Positions 1 to 9,108 of a stretch of 64,000 nucleotides of DNA are shown piece by piece (the first letter of the stretch is position 1; each line of letters begins with the position of its first letter). Where the stretch lies: assembly GCA_900073065.1 (NCBI GenBank), contig FJOG01000016.1, positions 372,001-436,000 of the forward strand, given 5' to 3'. This stretch comes from Phialocephala subalpina. Its lineage: Eukaryota > Ascomycota > Leotiomycetes > Helotiales > Mollisiaceae. A program made the translations under genes and the position numbers. The notes under the pieces were generated by a model. It saw only the letters and a list, made by a program, of their open reading frames with translations, had not been told where the DNA came from and did no database searches.

Positions 1-1442
1 TTTTGCTTCTTGCAAGGGGTATCTGGAACGGCTTTACCACGATTCATTCGAGGCTCCTCGGGGTTCTTGTTCATCTTGGATATCAAACCAGTAGTCGCAA
101 ATGCTTCAGGAAGTGGTTTGGCAGCTTTGTAGTTCTGAGGAGTCGCGAAGCCTTCATCTTCACGGCTCAAGTTTGCCGCAAATGGTCTCAACGCACCGAT
201 AGGTAAGGACTTGGAGAAGTCCAGCTTTGCTCTTGGCTTCTCGCCAAAATGAACAGGAACATGCGTCGGTGAATCGTCCGCAATGCTGCCGTTTGACGAT
301 GAAGTGGTCATTGTCCGCGAAAGTGGATGAGGTTGGTGTGCTGGTTGGTTCATGGGGTGGTTGGAAGGATTTGGGAGGCTACCTTGATTGGAGAAGGGAC
401 TGTCTCTCGGCATGGGTGGCATGAACTGGTCCAGGGACAATCGAGGTCGATTCTTCGATTGAACAGGTGTTGACACTTCGTTTGGATTATTCGCTGAATT
501 CGCTGAATTAGCTAGTTGCTGGGCTGCAAGTGCCTGAGCAGCAGCTCTTCGTCCCCACGAAGTTTTCTCGCCATGTCTTTGCTGTAATGTCGACTTTCGC
601 AAAGATGACGATCTCCGTGGCATTGATGTGTTGTTGAAGGATAATGGATTGTCGGATGTAATGGATGCAGTTGATAATTCGTACTCGTGGTTTGAATCAT
701 CATGGATATCAAAATGAGATGATGAAGTTGGTCCATGGTCGAAAACATTGAAGTCTTGACCAAAGCTGGCCGATCCGTGGAGACTTCTTCTCTTTGCAAC
801 TGGGCTTCCCAAACTTGCCTGGTCCAAATTCATGATTGCGTCGCTGCGCTTGAGTGGACTCGAGGTGGAACTCATTGGGGAGTCGTTTGCACCGTCACCT
901 CCCAATCTTGAAAGAGCATAGTTCACAGGTGCTGAGGGGTCCAATGTTCTGGTTGTTCGTTCCAAACTCTTTCGCTCGGCTGGACTGGTGCTTCTGCTAT
1001 TCTCTTGACCGCCGGCAGAGCCTTGTGATGAGCTTGGTATGCTGTTGCCAGCGTCCGAAGTATGGCTCAACGCCCGCTTCATCGGGCTCTTCGGTGATGT
1101 TCGAGTCCGGGATGACGATCTTGGAGCGGCCTTTCGAGTAGATGATCGAAGTGCTAGCTTTGCACTGGGAGGAAATGGCACGGCCAGAGGTGATGGAGTA
1201 TGAGGGGCGTTGCCTGGTGTGCTGGCCGAGAGAGATGGTTGAGAGGAATGGCGCTTCGGTGGTGATGGTGACAGAGGTGATTTCGGTGAGGAGCTTGGTG
1301 ATTTCGTAACTAGCTTGAATTTCGAGGGTGATCTTGAGAGTGATCGCCTGATCGTTCTCACAGCAGCTGTAACATCGACGTGGTGCACATGCGTTGGGGA
1401 AGGTAAGGTGAGAGTACCACCGCCACCGTTGGAGTACGACAT
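1..1442 (-). CDS. SWE1: Wee1/Swe1-type mitosis inhibitor kinase, N-terminal part only (runs off the window)
   Basis: An uninterrupted reading frame of about 480 codons starts at an ATG (1442-1440) and leaves the window at base 1. The first residues read MSYSNGGGGTLTLPSPTH and lead into a VDVTAAVRTIRRSLSRSPSKF stretch. After a long Ser/Pro-rich, low-complexity region the frame reaches TTGLISKMNKNPEEP and KAVPDTPCKK. From memory these short motifs are those of the regulatory N-terminus of filamentous-fungal Wee1 kinases, which phosphorylate the inhibitory tyrosine of Cdk1 and delay mitosis. The kinase domain itself lies outside the window, so the assignment rests on N-terminal motifs only. Many SP/TP sites would suit Cdk or MAPK phosphorylation. 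The long upstream region without a clear gene could hold its promoter and leader. Confidence 0.72.
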   Translation of the reverse strand, partial: MSYSNGGGGTLTLPSPTHVHHVDVTAAVRTIRRSLSRSPSKFKLVTKSPSSSPKSPLSPSPPKRHSSQPSLSASTPGNAPHTPSPLAVPFPPSAKLALRSSTRKAAPRSSSRTRTSPKSPMKRALSHTSDAGNSIPSSSQGSAGGQENSRSTSPAERKSLERTTRTLDPSAPVNYALSRLGGDGANDSPMSSTSSPLKRSDAIMNLDQASLGSPVAKRRSLHGSASFGQDFNVFDHGPTSSSHFDIHDDSNHEYELSTASITSDNPLSFNNTSMPRRSSSLRKSTLQQRHGEKTSWGRRAAAQALAAQQLANSANSANNPNEVSTPVQSKNRPRLSLDQFMPPMPRDSPFSNQGSLPNPSNHPMNQPAHQPHPLSRTMTTSSSNGSIADDSPTHVPVHFGEKPRAKLDFSKSLPIGALRPFAANLSREDEGFATPQNYKAAKPLPEAFATTGLISKMNKNPEEPRMNRGKAVPDTPCKKQ

Positions 1443-4400
1443 GATATAGGTTGGAATGCGGGCAGCGCTCGCCTATAGTGAAAGCAGAGTCAAGGCTCTC
1501 TTGAAGGAACCGAGGGTTTATCTATCTTGCAGCATAGATGGTGATGTTATGCAGCAGAAAGATGATCGAGGTATGTAAATCGCCACCGGTATATGCTGTT
1601 GCCTGCAGGTCAAGTTTGAAGGCCCGAGGGGACAAATCGTCCTTGTGTATGTGCTCTTTTCCCGCGCCGATCGAGGTGTCGTTCAAGTGAAGGCGTTTGA
1701 TGACGACTCAGTCGCGTGCAGTGCCAGAGGAGACGCGGTGGGAATGTTGGTAAATCGAAGTCGAGGAATGCTGGGTGTCGATGACTGAACGGAACGAGTG
1801 AGTGGCGGTGACTCGACAATGAAGTCAATATCACGCGACAAAAGTATCGATGACAATCGTAAGGCTGTTCCTTCGCGCTTTCCCACTCCTGCAATCGCAC
1901 ACCGACTCCAAAAGAGCGCGCAACAGACGAATGCGATGCGATGCCTTTCGTCGTACAGAGTTTCGAGTGTCGTCGAATCCGGAGGAGATGGAGCGGATGG
2001 TTGGGGGTTGAAGAACTTTAGGTGTACTGTGGAGAAAACGCGTCGTCTATCTAGCGTTGTTTCCCGAACGGGTCGTTTGTTGACGTTCGCTTCGGGCACG
2101 CTTGCTCAAAAGGGTATCGCGGGTGTTGGAACTGAGGTTATCGCGGACGGATTAATGATTCTCCAATGATCCAAAAGGTATGGGACAATTACAGAAAGGT
2201 TGGAGTTGTCGACAGTTGGTTGTGGAAATGTGTTCGTCCAAAGTTTGGAGTTTCAAAGATTCTTTCATGCGGCGTTTGTGTGTGTTTACTTCGCGCAGCC
2301 AATCAACACGTGTCTTTGGCCCTGTATAACGCCTTTGCAGTGGCTTCGGATGTTCCCAGCAGACTTCCCTAGTATTTTCAAGGGTCTGCAGATCTCGGGC
2401 TGCCCAGAATTCACGCACTGCCACGTCTGCTTCCTTTTGCAATGGATAACCTGGTCGCAAGAGGGGCAAAGTCTGAAGATCGATGCGCATCCTCTTTTCT
2501 TTGTTGACATTGATTGACATTGATTGACATATTATTGAGTGCACAATCAAAACAATAACAATAACAATAACAAAGCGCATTTATCGTCTCGTTCGTATTT
2601 TGTTTTCCATCATCCCAGCTCCCGGAATCTAATAATGCAGGTGGGGAAGTTTTCCCCTGTCAACAATCTTATGGCTGAAGAGCAAAAGGGGTATTTTTGG
2701 AGAGAACGCATGACTTCATTTCGACAAAGAGAGCAGGCAATTTCGAGATTCATTGGACAATTCCCCCCTTTTGAACTCTCCGAGTCTGCCGAGCCATCCA
2801 TCCGGCCTGGTTGTGCCCCAGGAGTTCAAGCCATCTGCGTGACACAGATGTACCGAAACCGAGGATCTGCTGTCTCACTGCTTCTGCAAGAAGACCCTGA
2901 TGGAGAGCCGATATCGATATGACCGGGAGGGCGGACAGCTATCAGAAACATTGAACGAGATATCGAGGGACAAGAATGCAATAATACTGCTGTTATGATC
3001 GCTTACGAAAGCTTCTTCGGAAGCATTGCGCAGTGAGACTTGCGGTGTATCAAAATAGCTGAGTTCGGCGCAATTTTCTCACTCTTCTCGGTATGTTTAT
3101 TTTGATGTCTGGTCAGCCATCTCACGATACAAAAGTTGAAGGATCGCAGTCAGCAAACAGTTAGTTGGAATAGCACAATTCTCGTCTATTCTAAGATCAA
3201 TTGGTCCTCTGAGCCTCAATCATTCAGCCTTAAGGATAGCGCCGAAGGTTTGTTGTTGTCCGTTTCGTTTCGTCTGGATTCCGCACCCAAGACTTCGACA
3301 CGATGATATTCCTTGAATATCGAAGGACTATCACTCTCTCAAGTATGGAGATCGATTCTTCAATTATGTCCTTCAATGATGCATCACCGCTTGATATTCG
3401 AAAATATCTGATGTTCATATGCTGCATCGCCTGTTGTAGCAATGTGTTCTCGATTTGAGATGCGATCCCCACATCATATGTTCATACCTCGGGGCTCCAA
3501 CCTATGTCCCTTTCTATCAATCGATCTGATCACAAGTAGCTGTCACTCAGCTGAGCTCATAGCAGAGACAAGAGAATGTTGATCTCCTACCTGATCACGT
3601 TGATTAGCATACCAAAACACCACCAGGTCTGACTTCTAACCCCCAGCATGCTTCATCCTGTTTCAACCCCCTTTTATGCTTAAACTGAATCCTCTACTCC
3701 ATTGACTTGTCGCTTTTGTCACTCGATAAAGGTTTCATCCAAAACATGCCTCGATCACGTGTCCCACGCTTCATTCTTTCAAAAAAAAGAGGTATGCATT
3801 GAGATGTCTCTCACTGCAAATCGGGGCTGTTCTCAAACTCTGAACTGCTTTGAAATCATCAAGATCATGTCACGCAATGAGACCTGTCTTATATCGCATA
3901 AGTTCAGTATGAAGTCATTCCAAACATTTTGACTCTCTTTCAGCTCATTCCTACACGCGTCAATATCGAATGCTCGCAGTCTACCTACCTTATTTGGTCA
4001 TTTCTAAAGCTTGAAGTCTTCCTTTCCAAGGTCCAAGATTGTTTCAACTGCTATTATCCCAGCCATATCAGGACTCTCGGAAAGTTACCGGGTAGTAATG
4101 TTCGACTACAGGCCAAGTCTCCTCGAAAGCTTCCAAAAATTTAACACGGCTGGTCGACCGGATCATGCTCTCATATCTCAACTCAAGCTGGTCAGCAAGC
4201 ACATCTACCTCCTTATGCAACTCTACTAATGCATCTCGTTTGGTTTTGGAGCTGCAAGGTGATGTCACCCAACCTTAACATCACCTTCTCATTCTCAGCC
4301 TATTGTCTCAGCTTCTTGACTCGCTAGATGATGTCTCCGTTGAGTTTCTTGGAGTATTCAATCTTTCCTCCCGTCTCCTTGCTAGTAAGACTCACTTGAT

Positions 4401-5204
4401 GTTGTCGAACTGCTGTAGATGGGATCTATGCTTGATTGTTAACCTAATCCTGCTCGCAAAGTCAAACCATCAACTTATCGTAACCTTGGGAACCATCTTG
4501 GGGGGTTACCTTCTTCTGCACCTAAATTTTGCTCCTCTCGTTTTCTGGCAAGGGAAGGGACAATTGAGGCTCCCAGATCTGGAGAAGTATGCTGAAAATC
4601 CAGTCTGCTGAAAGTCCAGTCTGCTAATAGTACTTGATGCTTGGTCAAGTCCTGGCATAGACAAGATGAAATTGTGGCGCGAGGGGAAATGAAGTGATAT
4701 TTTATACCTCTAGCCGAGTATATGATTTCGTTGCAGTCTATGACTAGTGCCATTCAATGCCATCCTAAAAAGCTCGTTGGTCGCCAAGTCATCAGAAAGG
4801 AATGGCAGAGTTGCGTCTGCTTCGGATGAATCTCTCTCTATCTCAGCCCTTCTCAACCTCCATGGCGACGAATTTCGTGTAGGAGGAAGTCAGTGGGAAG
4901 AAGATTGATCTCTCGGTGGGCCAAGTACCACAGGGTTCAGTGCACAACGAGAACCTTTCCAATTTCTTGCGAGCGAGACAGACTCTTGCACCTTAGTGAA
5001 TGCTCCCAAGGAGAAACTCATCCATTGATCACACTCACCCACCAAAGGAAGTCTAAAATATATTTAAGGGCCACGAGTCGGCTTTCTCTCTCCTTTCCTT
5101 CAATCCATACCTGCAACATCCTCATCTGCTGATCAAATCCTTCACCAAAGTCCAAGAGGTACATCACAACACACCATTATCGTCACCACCAAAAATAACT
5201 CAAT
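1443..5204. other. Upstream and intergenic region without a convincing gene
   Basis: This 3.8-kb stretch lies between the kinase start and the next clear gene. It holds scattered open frames of 60-140 codons on both strands, none with a recognisable domain. The longest are 1683-2099 (minus), 2152-2580 (minus) and 2539-2922 (plus). A fragment at 4068-4268 (minus) reads like a charged helix (LVELHKEVDVLADQLELRYE) but stops without a usable neighbour exon. The proximal 1 kb is presumably the promoter and 5' leader of the Wee1-type gene. Confidence 0.4.
2501..2571. repeat. Two short simple-sequence repeats
   Basis: Three head-to-tail copies of a decamer close to TGATTGACAT occupy 2501-2530. After a 20-base gap a run of AACAAT/AATAAC trinucleotide-type repeat fills 2551-2571. 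Both are microsatellite-scale and have no obvious function. Confidence 0.8.
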
Positions 5205-5763
5205 ATGGTATCTTCTTACCTCAAGCCCACCCTACTTCCCGTCCCTCCCCTCATTCTCACCCCTTTCTCCGCCTTCGCACTTCCTACCACCAACCCAAGC
5301 TACAAACCCACCCAACTCGCTTCCCGTCAAGACGGTCAAGTCCACGCAGCTCAATACGACAAAAACACTGGAGAAATCGTCTGCATGAAAACCGGAAATC
5401 CCAACAAATGCAAGCTACGAATTACATCCACCGTAGACACCAACACATGGGTCACCGTCTACGATCACGATTGCAAAGCACTCAGTTGGGAATACAGTGG
5501 AAAGATTCAGGGTCCCAATGGTAAGTATTGGTATGGCCATCCAAGCTTGAACTAGGACTAACTTAACTGCTTTGGCAGATCATTGGTCCATCTTCTCAGA
5601 GCTGAGATATACTGTTGATCTCTTCTTCCAAAGTGGGAATTGGAACGATACTCCTCTGCTGAAGTATAGTACAGGGATCTTCGGCGCGCCTTTGGGGAAT
5701 GCTATCTGTGTAAATACCAGAGATTCGCTGAGGCAGAGTTGTTTGATTCCTTTTGACTGTTAG
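5205..5763 (+). CDS. Small secreted cysteine-containing protein (166 aa)
   Basis: Exons are 5205-5520 and 5579-5763. The intron 5521-5578 starts GTAAGT and ends TTTGGCAG, and it joins a phase-1 codon to give Asp-His-Trp at the junction. The product is 166 residues. It begins with a hydrophobic leader (about residues 1-25, ending near FSAFALP) that looks like a signal peptide. The mature part contains six cysteines (in IVCMK, NKCKL, HDCKA, AICVN, QSCLI and the terminal FDC), enough for three disulfides. No domain is recognised. Size, leader and cysteines fit a fungal small secreted protein or candidate effector, but that is inference. A convergent gene on the other strand also encodes a secreted-type protein. 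Confidence 0.72.
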
Positions 5764-5847
5764 GGTAGAGAGTAGGAGAGGTGTTTCTGAGATCGTTGTG
5801 TTTGTATCTTAGCTAAAGACACGTTGAACTCGGAGCTCCATTGCTGG

Positions 5848-6612
5848 TCAGATCCCCAATGCCCCAAACAATCCGGACGCTCGAAAATAGAGAGAATATG
5901 AAGAAAGACCGGACAATGGCGAGCAACTGTAAAATATCATCGAGGTATAGCACCGCTTCCAAAAAGATTCGCAGCAATGCCTCGCACCAGGATCCAAGCC
6001 CGTCAAATGATATATTACAACCTCACCAAACCCAAAGATCATCGATTTCAATATATCTACGCAAGTTCCCACCAAACCCAACCACTCAACACCCACAACA
6101 AAAAGCACTTCGAAACCACAATACTCCAACGGTTCATAGCTCGCCGTCCCAACCTCAGTCCAGTGCTCCAGATCATTAAACGCATCAGTCTGAGGATTAT
6201 ATTCGGTCGAATTGTACCAAAAGCTCATTTGAGACTGGTATCTCCATAATTCCATGCCCGTCTGTATGAATATCTTGTCTGGTAGTTCAGACGGGAATGA
6301 ATACCTGGATGCGAACTCAAGTTCCTTCCTAGGCGCAGCTTTGTTGTAGCCGAGAATGTTGCAGCGGTTGTGGATGGCGTAGACTATGGGGTTGAGAGCA
6401 GAGGTGTAGTCGACGTAGGAGAAGGACCACATGTGGGAGTTGGCGGGGTTCCATTTGCAGAGTTTGATTTACGGATGGAGGCTGTAGTAATCTGTGTCTG
6501 TCCGGCGGATGAAGGTTGGAGTGGTGGTTTGGTTTGATGATGTCAGAGGAGCTGTGTTGCTGATGGTGAAGAATAGGTATGCGGTCAGGAGGTTGGTGAA
6601 GTTAAGGAGCAT
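5848..6612 (-). pseudogene. Secreted-type protein gene interrupted by an in-frame TAA
   Basis: On the minus strand an ATG at 6612-6610 opens a frame with a hydrophobic leader (MLLNFTNLLTAYLFFTIS) and continues for 47 codons. A TAA follows at 6471-6469. The same frame then continues at once with KLCKWNPANSHMWSFSYVDY and stays open to about 5848. The continuation looks protein-like (YNKAAPRKELEFASRYSFP, NDLEHWTEVGTASYEP), so the leader and body probably formed one protein. No well-placed GT/AG pair removes the stop without also deleting the KLCKW segment. Either the gene is dead, the stop is a sequence error, or an unusual intron exists. The last 60 or so codons toward 5848 may be past the true end. 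Confidence 0.5.
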
Positions 6613-9108
6613 CCTGAGCTTCGGTTCCTGGCGTCGCTAACTTCAGATTTAAGGCGTGGTTCCTGTGCCGGAAGGTATTACCGATGAGTGGTGAGATTGT
6701 GATTCGGGCTTGAGAATTACCCTATGCTTGATGATGGGACTTGACAATTTGTCGTTGATGACTTGTCGCAGAGAGCAAAGTATTAGAGTAGAAATGATTC
6801 AAGTAGTATTTATAACTCCTAAACGAGGGCAAGTTTGAACCTGTCTTGTGAATCATTATCCTCAATTCGAGGGAACTAATCTTGTGAATCATCGGGACTC
6901 CTCGAGCTTCACTATTGGACCTTGCCGGCTCGCCACATCGATGTGCCATATTTCTTCAACTAGCAGTTCCTGTAGACTCGATAGAGACGATCTTGCTTGC
7001 AACTGCATAGCGACGGCAGTAATAACAATCTCATCGACCACGACTATTTCAGACGCAAGCACTTCTAGCTACTGTATGAGCAACGAAGAAAGGAAAATTC
7101 AAAGCCTGAACCGATGAGCAAGTATCGCTGAATCTACTGCTTTTCACCAGCTGTGGTGTTTGAAGTGTGTAGACCTTATTTGATACCCGCAGGATATTAT
7201 ATGTCATTGAACGGTCAACGATTGCCAAGACTCCAAATCGAGATGGTACTTTGACGTTGCCTGAGCCTCTATAAACATAAGAAGCGCATTTCGATCCATG
7301 TGGCTAAAATAAAGTCAGGAAGTCAGCCAGACATTTCCCGCTCATCACTGTCCGTAGATTTTCAAAAATCGGTTCCTTGACCAGATACTGAAGTCCCCAA
7401 TCTCACTTTCCTTCAACATTTTTGACGCAATAAACACGGTACTTTAGGTTAGCAGATTATCAGGACCTTGAGCAGACCCTCTACTTCACCTATGTTCTGT
7501 GCTCGCCTTGCATTGAGCTCAATGAATATGAAATACAGGAAGTCGATCACTTGACCAAACTCTCCGCCAGAACTTACCCAGTATCTTAACATACTCGGTA
7601 CTTTTAAGTAACAGAAAGTTAGAAACTTTGTCAGATGTTTTAGCCCGACTCCCAGAGCTCCGCATTCAAATGCAGCACACCAAATATGCAAGCATAATGC
7701 AAGTAAGAATCCAGCCAGCCTCGATCTCAATCGCCTCTCCTCTCATCAAATCAAACCTAACAATTACCTCAATGAATATGAAATACAGGAAGTCGATCAC
7801 TTGACCAAACTCTCCGCCAGAACTTACCCAGTATCTTAACATACTCGGTACTTTTAAGTAACAGAAAGTTAGAAACTTTGTCAGATGTTTTAGCCCGACT
7901 CCCAGAGCTCCGCATTCAAATGCAGCACACCAAATATGCAAGCATAATGCAAGTAAGAATCCAGCCAGCCTCGATCTCAATCGCCTCTCCTCTCATCAAA
8001 TCAAACCTAACAATTACCCGATGTAAGACAGAGCCGATGGCTTGCCGTGTGCGAGCCCGGATATTGTTGTGATGTGAAACAGTCAGGATCTTGATTTTGG
8101 AAGTTGATTGTTGGATGGCTTGTGAGACAGTGACGATCTAGATTCGGGAAAAGGCTGAGGAGGGTGTGGGTTATAAGACTTTTTGGGTGTCGAGGTACTA
8201 CTGTACGAGATACGCAAAGGGCTTAGCGAGACAGTACAAAGAGATAGAGGCCTCACTTGAGGCCGTTGTTTGTTTCTGTTCCTGAGTTAGGGATCTGCGT
8301 CGATAGTTTGAGGTTGTGAGTTCGAGGCCTGGAGAAATCACAATGTGTGTCTTGAGAAGCAGGGAGTCGTGGGCACATCTTCAATGCTCTTCATTCAGCT
8401 CTTCAGCTCTGCTCTGCGATAGAGCCTATGTATCTCTTCGTCACTCATTCATCAACACTCCCACCCTCTCTCTACAATCCCCTCTCGCCATCCCCATGAA
8501 CACATCGAAGTATCAACCCAATTCCATTCCCATTTGTACAAATTCCTCCACTCATCGATACTCTACACAACATCATATTATATTCGGCCGTAAAAGTGTG
8601 TATCCCCAACCCCCATGCTTCCCTGAATGCAATGTGTCCTTAGAAAGAACCCTGAAAGCTGCTATGATGATACCTGTTGAATGTCGACGACTTGCTCGTC
8701 TCCCACCATCCAGTCTTTAGTATCTGTCTATATTGATTTGTTTCGCCTTTGACCCATTGAGTTTCTTTGACCCATACCTATAACCCCATAAAAAAGAACA
8801 GTTACAAAACCCTATCCTTAAAATTCCCAGAAAAAAAAGATAATCGAAGCTCAACGACTGCAACGCTCAATGCAAACAAGACTTTTAAAAATGGTAGTGT
8901 GTTTTTGCGACTGTGTCCAAATGAAGTCAGCCCATCCAGTAGCACTTTAATGCATGCAGTTGATTTTTTGATATTGCGCCTCTTGTCGCTAACGCTCGAA
9001 TAACGCAACGGAAAATCCATGATGACTCGCTCAATGTACATGACTGAAGCAAGATGATGAGACGATAAAAAAAAGTTGTGGTGATGACCACGAGTGTGCC
9101 AGCAGAGT
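6613..9108. other. Intergenic region containing an exact tandem duplication; no convincing gene
   Basis: Apart from the 250-bp duplication annotated separately, this stretch has only short open frames. The frames at 7449-7730 and 7666-7980 (minus) exist because of the duplication and share their first 71 residues. The frame at 8316-8720 (plus) has no domain and is probably fortuitous. The last part (about 8760-9108) is likely the 3' flank of the Vac7 gene. Confidence 0.4.
7519..8018. repeat. Exact 250-bp direct tandem duplication
   Basis: The segment 7519-7768 is repeated without any mismatch at 7769-8018, head to tail. Both copies start CTCAATGAATATG and end AACAATTACC. The perfect identity means the event is recent, or that the second copy is an assembly artefact. 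On the minus strand each copy carries the same open frame beginning MRSRLAGFLLALCLHIWC, which is hydrophobic but not otherwise recognised. Confidence 0.95.

Noticed and set aside
1683..2580. Open frames of 120-142 codons on both strands upstream of the Wee1-type gene
   Set aside because: They overlap each other, lack domains and read as low-complexity. They are better explained as leader or promoter sequence.
8295..8340. Possible tRNA B box (GTTCGAGGC) near 8315
   Set aside because: No pairing T stem, acceptor stem or A box at the right distance.
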